From CAZDHT01 sp964505325 (GTDB lineage Bacteria > Planctomycetota > PUPC01), in the NCBI GenBank assembly GCA_964505325.1, contig CAZDHT010000321.1:1-5123 (forward strand): 5,123 nucleotides of DNA, in the 5' to 3' direction. The translations under genes and the position numbers were made by a program. This document shows positions 1 through 5,123 of this stretch, piece by piece (within the stretch, counting starts at the first letter, position 1; the number at the start of each line of letters is the position of its first letter). The notes under the pieces are model-generated. The model searched no databases. It was not told the origin of the DNA and was given only the letters and a program-made list of their open reading frames with translations.

Positions 1-12
1 AGGTGACATCAT
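1..12 (-). CDS. Possible first codons of a gene leaving the left edge
   Basis: Only ATG ATG TCA CCT (Met-Met-Ser-Pro) is visible on the minus strand. Support is the GGGAGA Shine-Dalgarno-like sequence at 24-19, six bases before the first ATG, and the ATGA overlap with the TGA of the preceding small frame. It would be co-directional with the PQQ gene. Nothing can be said about the product. Confidence 0.3.
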
Positions 13-134
13 TTGGATTCTCCCGTCAGCTTCAGAGTTCCGGGCGACAGGCCTCCGCCGGGTTGTTCCGGCAGAACTACATGCTCAGCATCCCTCTCTG
101 CAGCGCGGGAATCAAGCAAGAAAATGGAGCTCAT
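9..134 (-). CDS. Possible 41-residue small protein
   Basis: The frame starts at ATG (134-132) and reads MSSIFLLDSRAAERDAEHVV, then LPEQPGGGLSPGTLKLTGES, with a TGA at 11-9. Its stop overlaps a downstream ATG in an ATGA arrangement at 12-9, which is common in translationally coupled genes. There is no clear Shine-Dalgarno sequence before its own start. It overlaps the end of the 112-219 frame by 23 bases. Third-position composition is neutral and no family is recognised, so this is weakly supported. Confidence 0.2.
   Translation of the reverse strand: MSSIFLLDSRAAERDAEHVVLPEQPGGGLSPGTLKLTGESK
19..24 (-). promoter_or_regulatory. Candidate ribosome-binding site for the left-edge start
   Basis: GGGAGA on the minus strand lies six bases from ATG at 12-10 and nine from the second ATG at 9-7, both workable spacings. 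It is the main reason for proposing a gene beginning at the left edge. Confidence 0.3.
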
Positions 135-219
135 GCGTGACAGCGCAGAGCAGCAGGCCAACTTGCGGCAACGCGGCGTTCAAACATAGGGACATCTCTG
201 AAAGAGCGGGCCAAATCAT
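112..219 (-). CDS. Possible 35-residue small protein
   Basis: The ATG at 219-217 is preceded, at a 7-base spacing, by AGGAG (231-227). This sits in a purine-only run of 14 bases (240-227), the best ribosome-binding site in the intergenic region. The product starts MIWPALSEMS and has a hydrophobic stretch LCLNAALPQVGLLLCAV, so it could be a small membrane or leader peptide. Codon composition is neutral and no family is recognised. The same frame continues upstream to an ATG at 309, which has no comparable site. This may be a chance frame. Confidence 0.2.
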   Translation of the reverse strand: MIWPALSEMSLCLNAALPQVGLLLCAVTHELHFLA

Positions 220-384
220 TTCTGCGCTCCTCTCTTCTTCGAGGCGGTCCGGTGTACCGGCGGATTCCTTCTCGTGGCTCCAAGATACCTCCGAGGGCCC
301 CGGCGACATGTCTCCGTATGGTTATCAGATATTGAGAAGCGGGCAAAACTGTTCGAAAGGGGCTCTGGGGCCGTTCCGGGATAC

Positions 385-426
385 CGGTCCTTGACTACAA
401 CGTCAGGATGTTGTGTTCAAGGACCG
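385..426. repeat. Long imperfect inverted repeat (hairpin)
   Basis: CGGTCCTTGA (385-394) pairs perfectly with TCAAGGACCG (417-426). After one mismatch (395/416), TACAAC (396-401) pairs with GTTGTG (410-415), leaving an 8-base loop GTCAGGAT. In plus-strand RNA the 396/415 position is a U-G wobble, while in minus-strand RNA it is an A/C mismatch. The structure is therefore slightly better as plus-strand RNA. Neither side carries a T run. It could be a terminator, a protein-binding DNA palindrome or a relic of a mobile end; nothing in the sequence decides this. Confidence 0.65.
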
Positions 427-462
427 CTACGGTGATGGCCGCCAATCTGAGCATGCAGTCGA

Positions 463-478
463 TCCGCGCGCGCGCGGA
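463..478. repeat. Perfect CG-alternating palindrome
   Basis: TCCGCGCGCGCGCGGA is a perfect 16-base palindrome with a CGCGCGCGCGCG core (465-476). Alternating CG tracts of this kind favour Z-DNA or cruciform extrusion under negative supercoiling. It lies between the two hairpins of the intergenic region. No regulatory role is shown. Confidence 0.5.
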
Positions 479-544
479 AAGCCCGCAAAGGTCCCATCCA
501 GCGCATGTCCCAAGAGACATCTATTAGCCGCTCGACCCGTAAGA

Positions 545-605
545 GCCCGGAGCCTGCGGCACATCCGCCCTCGGGACTGAGGGCGGAGGCTGAATTGCTC
601 CGGGC
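545..605 (-). terminator. Nested stem-loop downstream of the PQQ gene, terminator-like without a T run
   Basis: The outer arms GCCCGGAGC (545-553) and GCTCCGGGC (597-605) are perfect 9-bp complements. The inner arms TCCGCCCTC (564-572) and GAGGGCGGA (579-587) are also perfect, with a 6-base loop GGGACT. An internal loop of about 9-10 bases per side separates the stems. On the minus strand the structure begins 35 bases after the stop codon of the PQQ gene, which suits transcription termination or 3'-end protection. No T-rich tract follows it on the minus strand (TCTTACGGG), so a classical Rho-independent terminator is not shown. The pairing is seen directly; the function is inferred. Confidence 0.45.
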
Positions 606-640
606 GCGCCGCGGCGAGCGGGGAGACATTCACGCGAGCA

Positions 641-3600
641 TCACTTTCCCCCGATGACCAGGCGGGTGGCGTCCATCAGCATCAGGCGGCCAGCCTGTCC
701 CGTGGCCGACACGCGCCCGGGGACGTCCCACGGCCCGACGCCCTTGCACGTGATGGTGTGCAGCGGGCGGCAGGTCTTGCCGTCGAGCGCAATCAGTTCA
801 AAGGCCTGGCCATCCTGCACGCGGGCGACGAGGGTCCCGCCGAACGCCTCACCGAACAGCTCGACCGCGGGCTTCGTCTGGTAGGTCTCGCGGGCGGACC
901 ATTTCGCCAGCTCCTTGCCGGTCGCGGCGTCGAGGGCGTGAACGCTGAAGCTGCGCCCCGTCCCCGGCGTCAAGCCGTAGATCCGTCCGCCCGAGATCAC
1001 GGCCGAGTGCATCGGCTTGGCGATAGCGTCGCTCTCCGGATCGGTCCGCCACAGCCGCCTGCCGGTCGCGGCGTCCAATGCGACCATCGCCGGTGCTCGG
1101 TAGTCCTGCTTGAGCGCGAGCAGCACGCCTTCGCCGGCGGTCAGCCGCATCGGCGGCTCGCGGGTGGGGTCGTTGGCTTCGATCAGCCGCTTCCACGCGA
1201 CTCGCATCCGCGTGGTGTCGACCGCGATGTAGTACCAGCCATCGGTGACAAACAGGCGGTCGCCCGACTTCGCGACCGGGAGGGCCTCGGGGCCGCCTTT
1301 GATCAGCGGATGCCGCGCGAAGCGCGACAGCTCGGGCAGCTCGAGGCGGCCGATCATCCGACCGGTGCCGATGCGCCGGACGGTGACGCCGGACGGCAGA
1401 TGGCGGACCGAGATGAGCCGTTCACCCTGAGCGTAGGGCGGGGCGTAGGGCTCGCCGGCCTCGGGCGCCGTCCACACGACCTCGCCAGTCCGGCTCTCCG
1501 TTGGCACGTAGAGGGCGATGGTGTGGCTGGCGCCGGAGAGCACCAGCAGGTCGCCGGCGGCCGTCGCGTGCGCGATCTCGAAATCAAACGGCGCCGTGTA
1601 CTGCCACCGCACCGTCCCGTCGGCCAGCGACAGAGCGAGCACGTCGTAGAAGCCATGCACGACGACCACCGGCCCGCGCGCGAACGCCTCGGTGAACCCG
1701 GGCTCTTGCCCTTTGCCCTTCAGCCGTATGTTGCGGGTGACCCACAGCTTCCGGCCGGCCTGCGCGTCGACACACGCGACCTCGAATTTGTTGTCAAGCC
1801 GCTTCTTCACGCGGCCGCCGACGAACAGCAGTTCCGGGCGGGTCGCCAGGTCGCCACGCCGGGCGAGCACCATCCGCAGCCCGCCTTTGGGATCTTCGAA
1901 GCTGACCGCGCGGTCTTTCATCGGCATGCGGAGCGGCCGGCGTGTGCGCGGGCCCGCCCGGAAAAGTGTCTCCGCGCGGTGCGCCTGCGGCAGGGGCGTG
2001 CCCGTCACGGCGGCGATCTCACCCAGGTGCCAGAGCTTCCGCCGTCGCTCCAGCCCGGTCGCTTTGCCCGCCTCGGTGAACAGGTCGGCCATGGCCTGCG
2101 CGGCGGCGGATGTACCGGGGAACTGGCGCACGAACTCCAGCCGCTCTTCGGGCGCGGCCCTGGCCAGAGCGGCGCGGGCCTGCTCGCGGCACGCCGCGGC
2201 GAACTCACGCTGCCGGCCCATCAACGCCAGGAGCCGCTGCGTCGCCAACGGCCCGGCCTCGATGGTCAGCGTGCGAGGCAGGGGAGTGACGGTGCTGAGG
2301 TAGAGCGGCAAGCTCGCACGCAGCAGCTCGATGCCGCGCGCGGCCGGCTCTGTGAAGAACTCCCGGTGGACCTTGCCCGCCGCGGCGTCGAGAGCGCTCG
2401 ATGCGGCCTTCGCGATAGGTGCCGGGGCCTGCCGCGCCAGCGCGGGCACGCGGTACGGTCGGCGTGCGTAGTAGCGGACGACGCTCCGCAGGCAGCGGGC
2501 GGCGTTGGCGGGCGCGCCGTTCCGCTCGTAGGCCTCGGCGAGCGCGAGCAGCGCTTGCACCTCTTGGCCGACTGTGCTGGATCGGCGGTACAGCTCTTGG
2601 GCGCTGGCGACCTCGTTGGCGGGCCTGGCCTGGCGGATGGCGGTCCGCGAGATCGAAAGCCACACGCGATGGAGCTCCTGGTTGACCGCAGCGCGGAAGT
2701 CGAGGTCGTCCGGGCTGGCGGCTTCGAGGCAACGACCGAGCAGCGTCGCGGCGTCGGCGAAGCGGCTCTCGTCGAGCGCCAGCTCGGCGCGGGCAAAGTC
2801 GGCGCGGGGCCCGGCGGCAGCCTTCAGGGCCTTGGCGACGGCGGAGCGGTCGTAGCACATCGCGAGCGTCTGCGTGCCGGTCCGCAGCTCGAACTGCGTG
2901 CCGTACCGCGCGAAGGTCATCCGCGAGAACGGCCGGAACGGGCCGTGGGCGTTGCCCGGCACTTGGTCGTTGGCGATGGCGTCCAGGAGGTCGCGTTTCG
3001 GGCCGGGCTTCTCGCGGGCCAGGGCCTTGGGCGCCACCTCGCGAATGAGCTTTCCGGCGCGGGCGCGGACGCCGGCGTCGTAGTATCGCCGCTGATCGAG
3101 GAGCCGGCGATCCTTCAGCGAGAAGCTCGCCAAGTTGTACACCCATCCGCCGGGCGACATATTCGGCGAGACGTAGTCGAAGCTGGCGACGTAGAGCCGG
3201 TCGTCGCGGGTCAGGAACGGCCGCGCGCCGAGCCAGAACGGATGATCGCGCGGGCTCTGGATGTCGACGGCGAACATGATGTCTCTGCGCGACGCCGTCA
3301 TGGCCGGGCTCGACTCCGGCTTGATCGGGTCGGGCGACTTCCAGCTGATCTTCCCGGTCTTGGGGTCGAGCAATTGGACCGAGCCGCTCCGGCCCGAGAA
3401 CGCGAGAACCAACTCGCCGGTGCCGGTCGGCCCGAGCATGTAGGCGTGGCCGCCGCCGGTGCGGCCGTGGGTCCAGGCGACTTTCCCGGTGGCGCGGTCG
3501 ATGCTCATCAGGCACGGGCTGTCGACCGGGGCGACGATCACCCGGTCGCCCAGCACCAGCGGCCGCTGGTTGAACCAGCTCGTCGGCCGCAGCGGCAGGT

Positions 3601-4999
3601 GCGGCCCGCGCAGCCACCACGGCCGCGATCCGTACGGCCGCGTGGCGTCGTGGATCGCCGGCCAGTAGGGGTAGAGCATCACCCACTCGATTCGTCCGCT
3701 GCGCGCATTGAGCGCGGCAATCGCCCCGGCGTTGGTGTTGTGGTACAGGATGCCCTGGTGCAGGACGGACGGGCTGGTGAAGCTGCGGATGCGGTTGCGA
3801 TGCGCGACGGCCACGCCGGTGGTGAACTTGCCTGGCGCCAGGCGGCAGATCTCCGTCTCCCACAGTACGCGCCCGGTGGCCGCGTCGAACGCCCGCAGGC
3901 CATACGCGGTGTCGATGTGGGTGTCGCCTTCGATGTCGTCCCTGACGTATCCGGCGTAGACGGTGCGCGGGCCGATGGCCGGAGCGGCCTCGTAGCGCAT
4001 CCGCATGTCCGCGCGGGTGGCCGGCGCCATCCGGCCCGATGCCCAGCGAAGCTGCCCGGTCGTCAGGTCGAGCGCCACCAGCGACGGCCCGGCCTTGAAG
4101 ACGTTCGTGTACACCATCCCATCCATCACGACCAGCTCTTCCATCGGGTACATCCGCGCGCCGGGGTTCTGCCAGGAGACCCGGCCGCCGGCGTCGTAGA
4201 TCCACCGCAACTGGCCGTTCAGCACGCTGCGGCAGTACACGATGTTCTTGTGGCGGTAGAGGACGCTGTTGTCGGCGATGACCGGCTGGGTGAAGACGTA
4301 GTGGTCGCCGCGTGCGCCGGCCAGCGGCACCGACCAGGTCGGCTCGCGCAGGGCCATGTCGTCCGCCGGCGGCTCGAACCGGACGTAATCGCTCGCCGTC
4401 AGGTACGGCGGGCAGGCGCGCTGCTCGTCGGGCGGCACGCCGTCCGCAGCCGCGTCGTCGACGGCCTTCTTCAGCCGGGCCAGGTCATCGGCCGATAGAT
4501 CGCGCCCGGCGGGCGCATCGCCCTGCTCCGCATCGGGCGGCCGGCCCAGCTTCTTCAGGCACAGCGCGACCTTCATCGCCAGGGCCGGCGTGTCGCTGTC
4601 GGACCCGGCGAACAGGGTGCGGACGGTGCGGTAGCGCTGGAGCGCCTCCTCGTAGTCCGCGGCGTCGAGCGCGGCGTCGCCCAGCGCGGCCAGGGCGTTG
4701 TCGCCCCAGCTCGTAGCGAGCATCGTGTCGACGATCTCCTGGAAGCCGGCGAGTGAGTAGCGGCGCCGCGCCTGCTCCATGGCTTCCCTGGCCCGCCCGT
4801 CATACGTGGTGCGGTAGAAGGCGAGGTCGGCGGCCGGCAGTTGCAGGATGCGGCGCTGGCAGTACTGCCCGACGGTGACGAACACGCCCGCCGCGCTGAC
4901 GCGGCGCACCGTGCGGCAGTAGCGCTCGATGGCGAGTTGGTAGAGCTTCATCGCCCCGCGGATCTCGCCCTTCGCTTCGCGCTGCAGCGCGGCGTCGAC
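641..4999 (-). CDS. Giant TPR / double PQQ beta-propeller repeat protein, 5'-truncated
   Basis: This is a probable exported or envelope scaffold of BamB-like propeller type; no enzyme activity is evident. Residues are numbered from a TTG at 5119, where the open frame begins. Residues ~39-200 are helical with TPR-like pairs (39-67, 138-170). The first propeller spans ~262-680, with blade motifs ending near 310, 362, 424, 482, 552, 596 and 680 (for example LVALDLTTGQLRW, FDAATGRVLW, SIDRATGKVAW). A helical solenoid follows at ~760-1060 (TPR-like 773-801, 853-884). The second propeller spans ~1095-1490 with about eight motifs (VACVDAQAGRKLW, ALDAATGRRLW, HALDAATGKELAKW). There is no CxxCH haem site and no adjacent cysteine pair, so a PQQ dehydrogenase is unlikely. 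The C-terminus is complete (LVIGGK, TGA at 643-641). The frame stays open to the window edge, but beyond ~4999 the DNA reads as a hydrolase on the other strand. The native start and any signal peptide are therefore missing. An internal ATG at 4951 would cut into the first TPR. The family assignment is firm; the role is inferred. Confidence 0.92.
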   Translation of the reverse strand, partial: VDAALQREAKGEIRGAMKLYQLAIERYCRTVRRVSAAGVFVTVGQYCQRRILQLPAADLAFYRTTYDGRAREAMEQARRRYSLAGFQEIVDTMLATSWGDNALAALGDAALDAADYEEALQRYRTVRTLFAGSDSDTPALAMKVALCLKKLGRPPDAEQGDAPAGRDLSADDLARLKKAVDDAAADGVPPDEQRACPPYLTASDYVRFEPPADDMALREPTWSVPLAGARGDHYVFTQPVIADNSVLYRHKNIVYCRSVLNGQLRWIYDAGGRVSWQNPGARMYPMEELVVMDGMVYTNVFKAGPSLVALDLTTGQLRWASGRMAPATRADMRMRYEAAPAIGPRTVYAGYVRDDIEGDTHIDTAYGLRAFDAATGRVLWETEICRLAPGKFTTGVAVAHRNRIRSFTSPSVLHQGILYHNTNAGAIAALNARSGRIEWVMLYPYWPAIHDATRPYGSRPWWLRGPHLPLRPTSWFNQRPLVLGDRVIVAPVDSPCLMSIDRATGKVAWTHGRTGGGHAYMLGPTGTGELVLAFSGRSGSVQLLDPKTGKISWKSPDPIKPESSPAMTASRRDIMFAVDIQSPRDHPFWLGARPFLTRDDRLYVASFDYVSPNMSPGGWVYNLASFSLKDRRLLDQRRYYDAGVRARAGKLIREVAPKALAREKPGPKRDLLDAIANDQVPGNAHGPFRPFSRMTFARYGTQFELRTGTQTLAMCYDRSAVAKALKAAAGPRADFARAELALDESRFADAATLLGRCLEAASPDDLDFRAAVNQELHRVWLSISRTAIRQARPANEVASAQELYRRSSTVGQEVQALLALAEAYERNGAPANAARCLRSVVRYYARRPYRVPALARQAPAPIAKAASSALDAAAGKVHREFFTEPAARGIELLRASLPLYLSTVTPLPRTLTIEAGPLATQRLLALMGRQREFAAACREQARAALARAAPEERLEFVRQFPGTSAAAQAMADLFTEAGKATGLERRRKLWHLGEIAAVTGTPLPQAHRAETLFRAGPRTRRPLRMPMKDRAVSFEDPKGGLRMVLARRGDLATRPELLFVGGRVKKRLDNKFEVACVDAQAGRKLWVTRNIRLKGKGQEPGFTEAFARGPVVVVHGFYDVLALSLADGTVRWQYTAPFDFEIAHATAAGDLLVLSGASHTIALYVPTESRTGEVVWTAPEAGEPYAPPYAQGERLISVRHLPSGVTVRRIGTGRMIGRLELPELSRFARHPLIKGGPEALPVAKSGDRLFVTDGWYYIAVDTTRMRVAWKRLIEANDPTREPPMRLTAGEGVLLALKQDYRAPAMVALDAATGRRLWRTDPESDAIAKPMHSAVISGGRIYGLTPGTGRSFSVHALDAATGKELAKWSARETYQTKPAVELFGEAFGGTLVARVQDGQAFELIALDGKTCRPLHTITCKGVGPWDVPGRVSATGQAGRLMLMDATRLVIGGK

Positions 5000-5010
5000 G
5001 ATCGCGGCGT
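4988..5010. repeat. 8-bp direct repeat at the junction of the two genes
   Basis: CGCGGCGT occurs at 4988-4995 and again at 5003-5010, separated by CGACGAT. The first copy overlaps a palindromic GTCGAC (4994-4999). The pair sits at the point where hydrolase similarity on the plus strand gives way to the PQQ gene on the minus strand. It may be microhomology used in a deletion, a short overlap that misled assembly, or chance in GC-rich coding DNA. Confidence 0.4.
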
Positions 5011-5123
5011 TGGCGGATCGAGTGGAAATACCATGACCTCGACGACCGAGGATCTGGCCGGCGACGCGCCGGCCGGTATCGCCTATTTGCAAACGCGGAA
5101 GGAAATCAATCCCAAGCAAATCG
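4994..5123 (+). CDS. Alpha/beta-hydrolase fragment, both ends missing
   Basis: About 43 codons are visible in the frame starting GTC at 4994. They read VDDRGVGGSSGNTM, then TSTTEDLAGDAPAGIAYL, then QTRKEINPKQI. From memory, this matches the stretch of alpha/beta-fold hydrolases (dipeptidyl-aminopeptidase or acylaminoacyl-peptidase-like) in which a [Y/V]DDRGxGxSxG loop is followed by TTEDxAxDxxAGxxYLKxRKEIxPKxIG. In that family the next residues form the nucleophile elbow GHSxGG, which would lie just past the right edge. Family resemblance stops at V (4994): the codons before it (LQRG) do not resemble the usual AVLR strand, and they are the antisense of the PQQ gene. The piece therefore lacks its N-terminal part at an abrupt junction and its C-terminal part at the window edge. 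Third-position GC is lower (30 of 43 codons) than in the adjoining PQQ gene. The ATG at 5033 is internal to the motif and is not the likely start. Substrate is unknown. Confidence 0.85.

Larger units (their letters stand above)
1..640. other. Intergenic region without a convincing long gene
   Basis: This 640-base stretch follows the stop of the PQQ gene. It is visibly less GC-rich, and its reading frames have near-neutral third-position composition. The 85-codon plus-strand frame at 137-394, for example, has about 54 G/C-ending codons, whereas the genuine gene is almost entirely G/C-ending. It holds two strong inverted repeats, one CG-alternating palindrome, weak small frames on the minus strand near the left edge, and a possible translation start at position 12. 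No tRNA, riboswitch or insertion-sequence end was recognised. Confidence 0.6.

Noticed and set aside
300..360. Minus-strand promoter around TTGCCC and the AT-rich stretch near 315-350
   Set aside because: The best -10 candidates match the consensus in only about half of the positions, and no gene start lies at a suitable distance.
37..379. Three copies of GTTCCGG (37-43, 65-71, 373-379) as operator repeats
   Set aside because: The motif is only 7 bases, spacing is irregular and flanks are not shared, so it is compatible with chance.
417..633. Minus-strand frames of about 70 codons at 417-629 and 427-633
   Set aside because: They overlap each other in different frames, run through the inverted repeats, are Arg-rich and have no recognisable features.
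2205..4205. Open minus-strand frame of about 666 codons in another frame within the PQQ gene
   Set aside because: It is Arg/Pro/Ala-rich with no domain and is fully overlapped by the clearly coding PQQ frame. It is a composition shadow.
758..4498. Open plus-strand frame of about 1246 codons antisense to the PQQ gene
   Set aside because: The translation is an Arg/Gly/Ala/Val-rich sequence without domains. A long antisense frame is expected because the sense gene almost always uses G or C at the third codon position, which removes stops on the other strand.
641..4999. PQQ-dependent dehydrogenase activity
   Set aside because: There is no vicinal disulfide cysteine pair, no haem-binding CxxCH and no recognisable catalytic site. 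The repeats alone indicate a structural propeller.
5033..5035. Plus-strand ATG at 5033 as the start of the hydrolase
   Set aside because: The family motif DDRGVGGSSG is encoded in frame immediately upstream, so this Met is internal.
5037..5076. Two adjacent small hairpins (5037-5051 and 5054-5076) as a 5' leader structure of the PQQ gene
   Set aside because: They fall in the hydrolase coding segment, and short GC-rich inverted repeats are common by chance in such coding DNA.
5117..5119. TTG at 5119 as the true start of the PQQ protein
   Set aside because: There is no ribosome-binding site within the window, no signal peptide follows, codon composition is wrong, and the region matches a hydrolase on the opposite strand.

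Overview
The window is GC-rich and dominated by one very large gene on the minus strand. It encodes a protein with N-terminal TPR-like helices, a PQQ-type beta-propeller, a central helical solenoid and a second PQQ-type propeller. Giant TPR/double-PQQ proteins of this layout are, from memory, typical of Planctomycetota and related soil or aquatic bacteria. The organism guess rests on that architecture and on very high third-position GC, so it is tentative.

Layout. Positions 1-640 hold no convincing long gene. This stretch is less GC-rich than the rest. It contains two strong inverted repeats (385-426 and a nested pair at 545-605), an alternating CG palindrome (463-478), and a few weak small reading frames on the minus strand. 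These frames lead to a possible gene start at the extreme left edge, with an ATGA stop/start overlap and a good Shine-Dalgarno sequence. The big PQQ gene occupies 641 to about 4999 and ends with a normal TGA followed by the nested hairpin. From about 4994 to the right edge, the plus strand encodes an internal piece of an alpha/beta-hydrolase, with a VDDRGVGGSSG motif followed by TTEDLAGDA and YLQTRKEINPKQI. It leaves the window just before the expected nucleophile elbow.

The most notable point is the right-hand join. Two unrelated genes meet head to head at about 4990-5000, and both lack their 5' ends. The minus frame of the PQQ gene stays open across the hydrolase segment by chance, which makes the protein look as if it begins at a TTG near 5119. 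A sharp change in third-position GC, the missing signal peptide and the hydrolase motifs on the other strand all indicate that those first ~40 codons are not part of the PQQ protein. The join is either a deletion between two divergent genes or an assembly chimera. An 8-bp direct repeat and a palindromic GTCGAC lie at the join.

No RNA gene, CRISPR array, insertion sequence or defence system was seen. The genes here do not form an evident pathway. The PQQ protein is probably an exported or envelope scaffold. The hydrolase is an unrelated neighbour or a joined fragment.
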